A DNA stretch of 64,000 nt from contig JAAEMX010000146.1 in NCBI GenBank assembly GCA_024225035.1, forward strand, positions 1 through 64,000. The letters are read 5' to 3'. This document shows, piece by piece, positions 36,229 through 45,977 of the stretch (within the stretch, counting starts at the first letter, position 1; each line of letters opens with the position of its first letter). The notes below the pieces were generated by a model. The model had not been told where the DNA came from. It ran no database searches and worked only from the letters and a program-made list of their open reading frames with translations. This DNA is from Lentisphaerota bacterium. Its GTDB lineage: Bacteria > Verrucomicrobiota > Lentisphaeria > Victivallales > Victivallaceae. A program made the position numbers and the translations under genes.

Positions 36229-37473
36229 ATGTCTTGGGATGGAAAAGGGTTTAAAAAACCATTAATAATGTTGGACTTCAAAACTCCGCAGGAGGCTATT
36301 GAAAAAAATGCCTACAAACCGGATGAAGATGTTGAAACACTTATTAAAGAAGATATGACTTCGGAACAGCTTATTGCGCTGCTCAGGTCTAAGGAAATGC
36401 TCAAGGAAGCATGTGACTTTATGTGCTTCTGCGTTAATCGCCGAATAGGAGTCTGGTGGTCATACAGCTGTGTTGACGCTGTGAATAAAGAAGTGGCGGA
36501 ACAGCAGAAAAAATCACCTTTGACCTTTGAGGAGCAACAGAAGAAAGAGGTTGAGGGTAAGGTTGCTGAGTGGAGTGACCGTTCTGCTCTTGATGCGATA
36601 AAAGCTCAACATGATGCTAAAGCTCAAGCTTCCATTAAGACAATGAAGACGCTGGGCGGACCTAAAATAACTGATCCAAAGAATCCTATGGCTGCGTCTC
36701 AGGCTGCATTGAACCAACATTTGGATAATGACCTTGGCAGTTTGGATAATGTTGTTTCCGAAATGTCCAGTGCTATAAATTCAATACCTTCTAAGGAAAG
36801 AATGGCTGCTCAAAGCCTGGTGGATAAGGTTTACGCTAAATACGAAGCTGAAGCTGGGATACACCCGATGGAAGCAATGAAGCAGGGACTAATGAAGGCT
36901 ATTGTGCCTGAACCTGTCCCCAAGGATACTGCACTGCAGCAACAATACTTTGCCACTATACAGGGAAAGATAGCTCAAGTTAAGCAGTATGTTAATCAGA
37001 CTATCAATAAGCATTTTCCTTTGAAAATTCCAGGTTTGCCTAAAGAAGTTTCCAATAAGAAAATAGATGATGCTTTTTTTTCCGTAAAACGCTGGATTTT
37101 GACTCCAACTGACGCAAGCGGCAAGTTAGCTCTCGATGCAGGGCAGCCTGCTGTTCAGAAACCGGAAGGTATATGTGCGTTGGCAGCTTACTGGAGCAGT
37201 TCAAATCTCATGCCCGATTCCAAACAGCCTTTGTATTCACCGCCGGGATTGGCTGCAAATGGATACAAAAATACTATTTTCCTGTGTGCTATGAAAAAAG
37301 GTGGCAGTAAAGACTATGATGAAAGATATGAAGAATATTTTGATTTGGGAATTGACTGTTTCACTGGTGTAAGAACTTGGGATAAAGAATGGGAAAAGAA
37401 AAAGGATAAATCTGGAGAATCAGAAGAAGATGAGTCTCCAGGTACTAAGTTCGGTTTTGGCAGGGAAGAATAG
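36229..37473 (+). CDS. MSWDG-family VgrG-linked protein, copy 1
   Basis: A 414-residue protein of no family that I can name with certainty. Part 1 (about 1-100): opening MSWDGKGF and the helix EACDFMCFCVNRRIGVWWSY; it faintly recalls DUF6931-type domains with an R-x-x-VWW motif, from memory only. Part 2 (about 100-230): lysine/glutamate-rich and variable, with KVAEWSDRSALDAI. Part 3 (about 260-405): highly conserved, with HFPLKIPGLPKE, FSVKRWILTPTDA, PEGICALAAYWSSSNLMP, CAMKKGGSKDYDERYEEYF and GVRTWDKEW. It has no signal peptide or membrane span and no known nuclease, lipase or amidase motif. Being encoded after every vgrG here, it is inferred to be an adaptor, chaperone or cargo of that VgrG. 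GGAG precedes the ATG. Confidence 0.85.
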   Translation: MSWDGKGFKKPLIMLDFKTPQEAIEKNAYKPDEDVETLIKEDMTSEQLIALLRSKEMLKEACDFMCFCVNRRIGVWWSYSCVDAVNKEVAEQQKKSPLTFEEQQKKEVEGKVAEWSDRSALDAIKAQHDAKAQASIKTMKTLGGPKITDPKNPMAASQAALNQHLDNDLGSLDNVVSEMSSAINSIPSKERMAAQSLVDKVYAKYEAEAGIHPMEAMKQGLMKAIVPEPVPKDTALQQQYFATIQGKIAQVKQYVNQTINKHFPLKIPGLPKEVSNKKIDDAFFSVKRWILTPTDASGKLALDAGQPAVQKPEGICALAAYWSSSNLMPDSKQPLYSPPGLAANGYKNTIFLCAMKKGGSKDYDERYEEYFDLGIDCFTGVRTWDKEWEKKKDKSGESEEDESPGTKFGFGREE

Positions 37474-38191
37474 TACTTTAAATTAGTTTTTTTTATTATC
37501 AAGAATAGAAAAATTCAGTTTCTATTGAACATTTTGTATGTTTTATTGTACTAATTCATTATAAATATATGTAGAGTAAATGGTTTTAGCAGGTACTGTT
37601 ACGTTATTATTTAGGATTTTATACAATAAAATAATATTTTACACTTTACTTTTTCAAGTGCTTAAAGTATACTAATAGTTGTTATATTATTAAAGGTTTA
37701 AACTAGAGTGTTTTGGAGAATTGCCGCTCTGTAATATTACCTTTATGAGGACAGTAGGGAACTTCACGATAGACTTGTTACAGGGGATTTTGCATTTTGA
37801 TAATTCAACTTCTAATGTGCAAGTCACAACTAAAATATGCTTTCGTATACAAATTCGTCAGTATGAAATTATAGCGTAAATTTACTGAGGAGTAATATCG
37901 CGTAAAACTAGTCTTTAAATGCTTCAAGAGGCTAAATGGGTTGTGAAGTGACTATTGTATTTCTTCCATTTCTTCTTGATTCTCATTCGTAATAAAACAA
38001 AAGAAAATTGCCGTATTCTCCAGGAGTTGAGCAGCAGACATTCAGGATTGATCTTGGTACTATGCCGGTTTGCGTATACCGGTTATGAGGTGTTTCGAAG
38101 ATGCCTGCTTTGTTTGTTTGAAGAAATTATACAGCACTTTAGAAAACAGCAGGCGGATAGTTAGAGTTAAAAAAGTTTTAGAGGTGTTGAT
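37474..38191 (+). other. Intergenic region between modules 1 and 2
   Basis: About 700 AT-rich bases. I see no clear terminator; a T8 run at 37485-37492 lacks a stem. A 69-codon frame at 37955-38164 has no ribosome site and looks random. CCGGT/ACCGG at about 38062-38080 is a small hairpin. Promoter elements for module 2 are probably here but none is certain. Confidence 0.3.
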
Positions 38192-38320
38192 ATGTATATT
38201 CCTGTTGTGCCTTTTGAAAGTGTCCCCATATTTCTTCTAGAATCCAAATTTTGCTTTCTGGATGATTTTTCATCTGGTGATATCAACGGTATGTCAATGC
38301 TTTCAGAAATTGTTCTTTAG
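38192..38320 (+). CDS. 42-residue ORF in the PAAR position of module 2
   Basis: It begins with ATG at 38192 behind GAGGTGTTGAT and stops at 38318-38320, just before the vgrG start. Its opening MYIPVVPF has a weak resemblance to the PAAR opening MPFPVATL, but nothing else looks like PAAR. It may be a decayed PAAR remnant, a leader peptide or chance. I do not recognise any family. Confidence 0.4.
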   Translation: MYIPVVPFESVPIFLLESKFCFLDDFSSGDINGMSMLSEIVL

Positions 38321-38331
38321 AGGAGCCAGTT

Positions 38332-41300
38332 ATGTTCATATATACCCAGGATAATCGCAACCTTCAAATCGAAGTTGATGGCAAAACCGATAAAGATAGC
38401 TACGGTAATAATCAAATACTGCTTTCTCGGATTATGAAGGGTTCTTATCAGCAGTTGGCAAAGCCATTTCATATAAAATTAAAACTAGTATCTCCGGCAG
38501 TTAATTCTCCGCTTACATTAAAAGATATGCTGGGCCATAATGTTACAGTCAAGCTTAAACAGGAAGATGACTCCTGGCGTCTTTTTAATGGAATTTTATC
38601 TGATTTCAACTTTAAAGGCTATTATTCTTATACAGAAGAAAAAGGCATTAAAGTTTTCAATAAAGAACTTTATGAATATGGTGCTGTTCTGAGTCCTAAA
38701 ATGATACTTATGAAAAACAGTCTGAAAAGCAGAGTGTTTCATGAAAAAAAACCTACAGATGTAATTAAACAGATTCTTTCAGAATGGAACATTGATTATG
38801 TTGATAGTTTGACCAACAGTACAGATGATACCAAAGCTTATTACGATATTGAACAAATTGTTCAGTATGAAGAGAGTGATCTGAGTTTTATTTCACGCCT
38901 GATGGAAAAAGATGGTATTTATTATAATTTCTGGCAGGGCGAAGACGGCGACAATCATCCGGTTCACAAACTTATTCTGAGAGATTCCAACCCTGTCGCT
39001 GATACTAATCTTAAATATGATTATGCTGGAGACACCGAAGCTATCCGTGAATTTACTCTCGGTGAAAGGGTAGTTCCTGATGCTGTAAGAATAGATGATT
39101 ATGATCATAGACAGGCTGATGTTACATTTTTTAATTACGACGATACAAGCATAAATCAGGATACTGATTTAGGCTCTTACGCTGACAAAATGCAGATTAG
39201 TAAGTTTGATGCTGGTTTTGTATGTACAAAAGATAAGTCCAATGCAGCAAAATACCGTAAGAAACTGAAGAAATTAGAAGCTCAACGTTTACGCTGTGCC
39301 GGATATGATTGGGATGGTATTACTCATAATCGTGGGCTAGCAGCAGGAACTGCTTTTAAGATGACAGGGTTTCCGTCTGGAAATGTTGAGGGGCTGATAA
39401 CCAGGGTTGAATTCACTGCTAGAACTAAACCATTTTCCACTCTTAATTCATCAATAGATACAGACTTTGCATCTGGGTTTACCGCAAAGTTTTATGCTCA
39501 GGATTTAGGACAGGTATTCAGACCTCGGCTGGAAACTCAAGAGCCAAAGATATCCGCTACTTTAAATGCCAGAGTAATCACTGTAGAGAATGTCCCTACA
39601 ACTAGCGGCGAGGAAACAGCTTTCCAGTTTAATTCTGACTTGGGTGGAAATCCGACATGGCTGGATTCCAGTACATATCGTGTTAAGATTCTCATGAATT
39701 GGCGTAACACTCAGTCTGATAATACACCTGATTTTACAACTATGTGGTTGAACGCCAGATTTGGTCAATTATGGGCTGACCATACCAGCGGCAGCTTCGA
39801 TATTCCACGTAAAGGTCAGGAAGTACTGGTGACATTTGTTAACGGCAACCTTTCTCAACCGGTTGTGGTTGGCAGTTTGTACAACAGTGTAGTTACTCCT
39901 CCGATTGATTCAACTATATCTGAAGGCATTTACGGCTCATTAATGCGTTCTTCTGCCATAAAGACAAACAGTGATGATGGCAGTTATGAAAATTCTACTT
40001 CGTCCCTTGGAAACACTATGCCTTTGCCTGTTGCTGCTTATGACCTTGGCAAGAAGAAGAATCAGAAAGGGTTCAGTGAAATATCAATGTACAGCGTGGA
40101 TAATGCTCAGTTCTCTGAACCGTCTTATGATGACGCAAGTTTTATGTCATCATGGTTCTTTCCGGCAGGAGCTCCTTCAATAGAAACTTTGGTTGGATAT
40201 AAAGATAGTCTTGGATCTGGTTCTGCAGGTAAAAATATGTTCTTTGAAGGAATCAATATGTATTCTAACAAAGATGTGTTGAACCAGGCCGCCCAAAGTC
40301 AAATTATTAATGCTGGTGCTGATGTCCAAATAAGTGCTGCCAATTCTATTACTTTACAGGTTGGGCGCAGTAAAATTACTATAACTGACGCCGGAGTTGC
40401 ACTGGCTAACACGTTTGGTGATCAGAATAAATACAATGGATACATTGCGGCATATCAAGATGTTGACGACAATGCCCCGAGTGAACCATCCTGGGCCCTG
40501 AGCTCATTTAGTACTTCTATGGCGCTAGTCCCGGGTGTCGCGGCACTGACAGCTCCACTCACAACTTTATGTGGAACTTACCTGGCCGAAGTCAAGACAT
40601 GGTTTGGAGCTGAGCATGGCGGACTAATTGGAAATTCCAGTACCACTGGTCTAGCTACTAATGTTAAAGGTGGTTTTGATTTTTGGTCTTGCCTGGTTAA
40701 TGTGACTAAATTAATTAAAGAAGTAATAAAAGAGGTAGGAACTAATGCTGGTACTGATGCCGGTGCATATGCAGGTGGCTCAACAGATGCAAGTGTTAAT
40801 CTTTTTGTACAAACATTACTTATTCAAGCAGTCCTTACTACTGTTGCTGGTACCGTAACTGCTTTAAAAGCATTGACAGCTTTAACTGCTTCTGAAGTAG
40901 ACTTAAAATTCAATAAGTTAAGTACTAATGGCGTCGAAGTTGCACAAGGCGGGGTAAAAGTCTCAAAATTTTCAAATCCTTGGGCTGGTTATGTCGCTTT
41001 GGTAAGATCACTTCTACCTGCGGGCGCAGGAGACGCAGCTGCCTCAACTATGAGTTTAGCATCACTTAATCAAGAAAGTGATTCTCCGTTAAATAATGCT
41101 GTAATTGTACCGCAAAGTAGTGATATAGATGCAAATAGTTCTACAATGAGCTTGGCAAGTGTTGACGGAAATGTTTCTGATAGCAATGTCAGGGCCAGTG
41201 GCAATGATGCCGGGCTACTAGAGAGTGGAAATGTAGTTAATGACAATGTTAATTTGGTCGTTGCTAATTATGCAAAACTGTCAGCTAATAATAAGATTGC

Positions 41301-41403
41301 AGCTAATAATGACATATTAGGACTTATCAGTACAATGTCTGGTGTAGATCAGGACACTGTAGCTGCTGGACTCACAACAGCAACTATAGACGTTGAGTCA
41401 TAA
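38332..41403 (+). CDS. vgrG: VgrG spike protein with extended repeat tail (module 2)
   Basis: 1,023 residues with the same domain order as module 1. The gp27-like base begins YTQDNRNLQIEVDGKTDKD, the OB domain has YRVKILMNWRNTQ and RKGQEVLVTFVNGN, and the needle has FFEGINMYSNKDVLNQAAQS and ITLQVGRSKITITDAG. The domain after the needle is divergent: Ala/Thr/Gly-rich, with GTNAGTDAGAYAGG at about 805-820. The tail of seven-residue repeats, from about 945, is less regular (NVSDSNV-RASGNDA). GAGGAG precedes the ATG. No recognisable PAAR lies before it, so it must borrow a tip or use another. Confidence 0.92.
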   Translation: MFIYTQDNRNLQIEVDGKTDKDSYGNNQILLSRIMKGSYQQLAKPFHIKLKLVSPAVNSPLTLKDMLGHNVTVKLKQEDDSWRLFNGILSDFNFKGYYSYTEEKGIKVFNKELYEYGAVLSPKMILMKNSLKSRVFHEKKPTDVIKQILSEWNIDYVDSLTNSTDDTKAYYDIEQIVQYEESDLSFISRLMEKDGIYYNFWQGEDGDNHPVHKLILRDSNPVADTNLKYDYAGDTEAIREFTLGERVVPDAVRIDDYDHRQADVTFFNYDDTSINQDTDLGSYADKMQISKFDAGFVCTKDKSNAAKYRKKLKKLEAQRLRCAGYDWDGITHNRGLAAGTAFKMTGFPSGNVEGLITRVEFTARTKPFSTLNSSIDTDFASGFTAKFYAQDLGQVFRPRLETQEPKISATLNARVITVENVPTTSGEETAFQFNSDLGGNPTWLDSSTYRVKILMNWRNTQSDNTPDFTTMWLNARFGQLWADHTSGSFDIPRKGQEVLVTFVNGNLSQPVVVGSLYNSVVTPPIDSTISEGIYGSLMRSSAIKTNSDDGSYENSTSSLGNTMPLPVAAYDLGKKKNQKGFSEISMYSVDNAQFSEPSYDDASFMSSWFFPAGAPSIETLVGYKDSLGSGSAGKNMFFEGINMYSNKDVLNQAAQSQIINAGADVQISAANSITLQVGRSKITITDAGVALANTFGDQNKYNGYIAAYQDVDDNAPSEPSWALSSFSTSMALVPGVAALTAPLTTLCGTYLAEVKTWFGAEHGGLIGNSSTTGLATNVKGGFDFWSCLVNVTKLIKEVIKEVGTNAGTDAGAYAGGSTDASVNLFVQTLLIQAVLTTVAGTVTALKALTALTASEVDLKFNKLSTNGVEVAQGGVKVSKFSNPWAGYVALVRSLLPAGAGDAAASTMSLASLNQESDSPLNNAVIVPQSSDIDANSSTMSLASVDGNVSDSNVRASGNDAGLLESGNVVNDNVNLVVANYAKLSANNKIAANNDILGLISTMSGVDQDTVAAGLTTATIDVES

Positions 41404-41456
41404 TATTACAGTTTAAATTTAAAAGATTATTCAACTTAAAATAGGAGAAAAGTATT

Positions 41457-42707
41457 ATGTCATGGGATGGAAAAGCTTTTGCAAGACCATTAATAATGCT
41501 TGACTTTAAAACCCCTCAGGAAGCAATCGAAAAAAATGCTTACGAGCCTGATGATGATGTTGCTCCTTTAATTAAAGATAATATGACTTCAGAGCAGCTT
41601 ATAGGTTTTTTGAAATCTAAGGGAATGATTAAGGAGGCATGTGATTTTATGGCTAACTGTGTGAACCGCAGGGTAGGTGTCTGGTGGGCATATTCTTGTA
41701 TTAAGGCAGTAAATAAAGAGATTGAAGAAGAGTTCAAAAAGAATCCTCTGAGTTTTGAAGAAAAACAGAAGAAGGATGCTGAAAAGAAAATAGCTGAGTG
41801 GAGTGATACTTCAGAGCTGAAAGCCATTGAAGATGAATTCATGGCTAAAGGCGATAAAATTAAAAAAGACATCGGAAGTATTGCCGGCCCTAAGATTACT
41901 GATCCTAGTAACCCCATGAGATCAGCCCAAAGGCTGATAAATGAACAAACACAGAATAATAGTATCGACTTTTCTCTTAATGAAATAGATTCAGTTGTCA
42001 GTAAGATGGATCCTAAAAAGGTAAGCGAAGCAAGAAATATAATGGAACGGGCTTTTGCCAGGTATGAGACAAAGCATGGTATTAATCCTTTGAAAGCAGT
42101 TGAACAAGAAATAACTAAAGCTGTTGCTCCTGACCCGATACCAGAGGATACCTCGTTAAGGGATAAATATTACGGTATCATCAAACAAAGAGTTGAAGCC
42201 GTGGAGCAGCATATCAACCAGGAAATGGGTAAGCATTTTCCTTTGAAAATACCTGGGCTGCCTAAACCGCCGGAAAAAAGTAAAATTGACGATGCGCTTT
42301 TTGCTGTAAAACGCTGGATTTTAACCCCGACTGATGAAAATGGTTTGATAGCCATGAATTCCCACAAGCCTGCGCTTCAGGAACCGGAAGGGATATGTGC
42401 ATTGGCTGCTTATTGGAGTTGCAGTAACTTGACCCCAGGCGAGAAATCTCAAGTTGTGCCACCTCCTGGGCTGTATTCAAATGGTATAAAAACTTCAGTT
42501 TACATGTGCGCCATGAAAAAAGGCGGCAGTAAAACATATGATGAAAGATACGATGAATATTTTGATATCGGTATAGAATGTGTGACTGGGGTTAGGACCT
42601 GGGATAAAGCGTGGAAAAAGAAGTCTGCAACTACTGTAATAGAGGATAACCCAAATAATCTTGAGTCAGCTTATGGCTTTGGTCGAGAAGAACCTGAATC
42701 TGAATAA
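41457..42707 (+). CDS. MSWDG-family VgrG-linked protein, copy 2
   Basis: 416 residues, full length. The conserved marks are MSWDGKAF, CVNRRVGVWWAYSC, KIAEWSDTSELKAIE, HFPLKIPGLPK, FAVKRWILTPTDENG, PEGICALAAYWSCSNL, CAMKKGGSKTYDERYDEYF and GVRTWDKAW. The central part (about 130-240) differs strongly from copy 1 while both ends are kept, so the middle is the likeliest specificity region. AGGAG precedes the start, 53 bases after vgrG-2. Confidence 0.85.
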   Translation: MSWDGKAFARPLIMLDFKTPQEAIEKNAYEPDDDVAPLIKDNMTSEQLIGFLKSKGMIKEACDFMANCVNRRVGVWWAYSCIKAVNKEIEEEFKKNPLSFEEKQKKDAEKKIAEWSDTSELKAIEDEFMAKGDKIKKDIGSIAGPKITDPSNPMRSAQRLINEQTQNNSIDFSLNEIDSVVSKMDPKKVSEARNIMERAFARYETKHGINPLKAVEQEITKAVAPDPIPEDTSLRDKYYGIIKQRVEAVEQHINQEMGKHFPLKIPGLPKPPEKSKIDDALFAVKRWILTPTDENGLIAMNSHKPALQEPEGICALAAYWSCSNLTPGEKSQVVPPPGLYSNGIKTSVYMCAMKKGGSKTYDERYDEYFDIGIECVTGVRTWDKAWKKKSATTVIEDNPNNLESAYGFGREEPESE

Positions 42708-42817
42708 ACTAAGGTAGCATTTATTAGCTTGAAATATACTGGCCATTGTATTGAAAAATACTGATTTTTCATGTAAGATATTATGTGAGGAAAAATTTGA
42801 ATCCAGTCTGGGAGAGG

Positions 42818-45800
42818 AAGGCCACTTATATTCAGGAAACTAGGAATCTTCAGGTATTTATTGATGGCTTAGAAGGTACGGACGACTCGGGAAATGATAA
42901 AGCACTTCTGGCTGCTGTTTTACCCGGCAGCTTTGAAGCTTTGTCCCAACCATATCAACTCAGATTACAGCTGCTTTCTCCAGCAACCAGTTCTGTGTGG
43001 AAAGTTGAGGAGATGCCATGCATTGACGTTGAATTTACATCAAAACTACGATATATTTGGAAAAAAAATTACCGTTAAAATTAAGCTTGATAATGAAGAA
43101 TGGCGTTATTATTAATAAATTCAAGATTCAAGGTTATTATACATACCAGACAAAAGAATTAGCTGCGAGGAATAGAGACCTCTTCCAATACTATGCCCTT
43201 ATGACTCCTGAGCTGGAGCTGTTAAAGCAGAGTTGCACATATAGGGTTTTTCATGATCAGGATGGCAAAAGTATTGTTGAGTCAATACTGAGTGCATGGA
43301 ATATAGGCTATGAGGATCAGACTTCAGGCGGCACCGCTGAAAAATTCTACAAACTTGAACAGGTTTTTCAATATGGAGAATCTGACTTTGACTTTATTTC
43401 CAGATTGATGGAACGTGAAGGTATTTTTTATACTTTTGCGCATAAACTTGATGAAAAAAATGTGCTCCAGCACAAAATGATACTCCGTAATACAAATCCA
43501 TCTAATAGTATGAACCTGAAATATGATCCAGATGGTACAGATCTGGATGTTCAGTCTTTTGATATCGGTGAAGAAATAGGAATCAATTCTATTCGTTTGG
43601 GTGACTATGATTACCGTGAAGCGACAAAGTGGTTTTTTACCGGAGATGATCAGCAGGTTGGTCAGAAAACCGATTTACGACAAGTCACTGAAAAAATGCG
43701 GCTGGATGACCCCTACAGCCAATTCAGTGAAGTTACTAATGTAGGCGAAGATGCCAGCTACCGAACAAAATTGAAAACTATAAGTGCCCAGCGAGCTCGC
43801 GCAGCACAATTTTGCTGGAATGGCAGCACACGAAACCGTGAGATAGCAACCGGAAATGGATTTGTGCTGGAAAGCTTTGTCAGCGGTAGTATAAGAGGAC
43901 TGATTACTGGGCTTGATTTTGAAGTAACTACAACCCCTTATGCCATAGAAGACGCATACGTGACTTCTGACTCTAAGTTCGGTTTAGAAGGCAAATTTAT
44001 GGCACAGGACCTGAATGTCCCATTCAGGCCTCAACTGACTGTCAGGCAACCGTAAATGTCAGATGTTCAGTCGGCAAATATTATTACCGTTGAAAACTTT
44101 CCCAGTACAGAGAAAAGGTTTACTTATGATCTAGGCGGTAATATAATACGGGTGAATAGCGGTACTTATCGCGTGAAAATTCTCTTCCGTTGGGACAATA
44201 CAAAACCGGACGGGAATCCGGATTTTAACTCTATGTGGGCATACGCCAGATTTTCTCAACTGTGGGCTACATCTAACAGTGGAAAATTTGATATTCCAAG
44301 GCAGGGGCAGGAAGTATTTGTGACATTTTCCAAAGGTAATCGGGGACAACCGCTCATTATAGGCAGTTCATATAATAGTGCGATAGGTCCACCGGCTGAT
44401 CTGGCAACCGCAAGAGCATATTATTCAAATGTTTTGAGGAGTGCGACTGTTACTCAGGAAGGAGCAGCTCAGGCATCTGGAGCGCTGGCAATTACTGCTC
44501 CGGTGCCATACAAAGTGAGTGAATTGGGGAATCAATCAAGCCGGCAGAATTTCAATGAAATTGGCATATATTCTATGGATAATGGTTTTTTTACTCAACC
44601 TTCAGGTGGCATAGAAGACCAATTCTGGTTTATCACTCAATACCTTTTCCCAAGTGCAGCTCCTACGCTGCAACAGCTAGTTGACGATGTCAGGCTAGTA
44701 ATGCAGGAGGAATCTGATACAGGAGGTTCAACTATAGAGCAGTTTGAGGGGGTCAATATTTACTCAAACAAAAGCATTTTCTGCCAGGCTGCCCAAACGC
44801 AAATATTTAACGCTGGCAGAGATTTCTATATTAATGCAGGAAACTCAATCCAACTGCAGGTTGGCAGGTCCACAATAAGTATAAAGGACGAAGGTATTGT
44901 TGTGCAGTGTGCTGCTGGTACTCCTGATACGACAAAAGCCTATATTGAGGATTACCGAGGTAAAGATGTGAACCAGGGAGGGGCAGGTGTTGCCCTTCCG
45001 CTTTTCAATGCGGTTTTATCTGTCTTGCCTGGGCGTGCCGCAATGCGTGTTCCAACATGTTCAATGTCTGGAATGTATAGAGCAGGATTTAATACTTGGT
45101 TTGGAAGTTCTTTTGGCAGTTTTATTGGAAGCTCCAGTGTTCGTGGACTGACAACTTCTCTAAAGGCCGGATCAAATTTCTTAAATGTATTTTCTGATAT
45201 TCAGGGACTTTTGAATCAGTTTTTGAATGTGCTTGATACTAACGTTCCAAGTGCAGCTGGAGGCACGAGCGGAGCTGCGACTGGTGCAGGGATTGGTTCT
45301 TTGCAGGCAGCATCTGGTGTAATTTCGCAGGCAATACTGATTAAATTTGTGATTGAAACTATTGTAAGTAATGTTACTGCTTTAAGAGGTTACTTTACGT
45401 TGAAATCATCTTCTATGAGTATGGCTTATGACAGCATCAAGTTGACAACTTCCGAGTTGAAGAAAGATGGCCTTAAAGTAACCAAGAATGGTACGGCTCT
45501 GGCTCCATTTGAAGCAACAATAAATGATGTTGCAGATACTGCTACAGGCGGTACAAATGGTTTGGTTGATGAAGCTGTTGAACAAACAGTGAACCTGGCC
45601 AGTGAAGTTACTACGCTGGCCAGCGATGAGACAAATCTTGCCGAAAATCGCACTCGTGCTCCTTCTGAATCCAGAACCAATGCTCAGGAAAATGATGCAG
45701 CTATTGGAGATAATGAAGGAACTGTACAAAGCAGCGATGTTAATGCAAGCGAGCAGGATCTCAATGCATCACATTCTGAAGGTGAATTATCTAATCAGAG

Positions 45801-45954
45801 CACTACTGTAGATGATACTTCTGCTACAGTCAATCAAACGGGAGCTTCTGCTCTTGAAACTGATGTCGCCGGTGTAGGCAGCCAAACTGACGGTGTCACT
45901 AACCAGACAGGTGTGATGAAAAATAATGTTGATGCGCTAAATAATGCTGTATAA
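42818..45954 (+). pseudogene. vgrG: Degenerate VgrG (module 3)
   Basis: The vgrG reading is broken in at least four places. The expected start codon, placed by homology before ATYIQETRNLQ and behind GGGAGAGG, is AAG (42818-42820). About 40 extra bases follow VEEM at 43016-43055 and shift the frame. About 11 bases are missing near 43112, where WRYY runs straight on to NKFKIQGYY. A TAA at 44053-44055 replaces a lysine codon between the gp27-like and OB domains. The rest is well kept: a 333-codon gp27-like frame from 43057, and 632 codons from ATG 44056 encoding OB domain, needle, C-terminal domain and heptad tail. A separate gp5-like product from 44056 is possible but has no good ribosome site. 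No PAAR gene precedes it. Confidence 0.85.
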
Positions 45955-45977
45955 AATATAATGTTCTGGAGGGAATT

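Noticed and set aside
37955..38164. 69-codon ORF between modules 1 and 2
   Set aside because: No ribosome site, odd composition and no motif; probably chance in AT-rich DNA.
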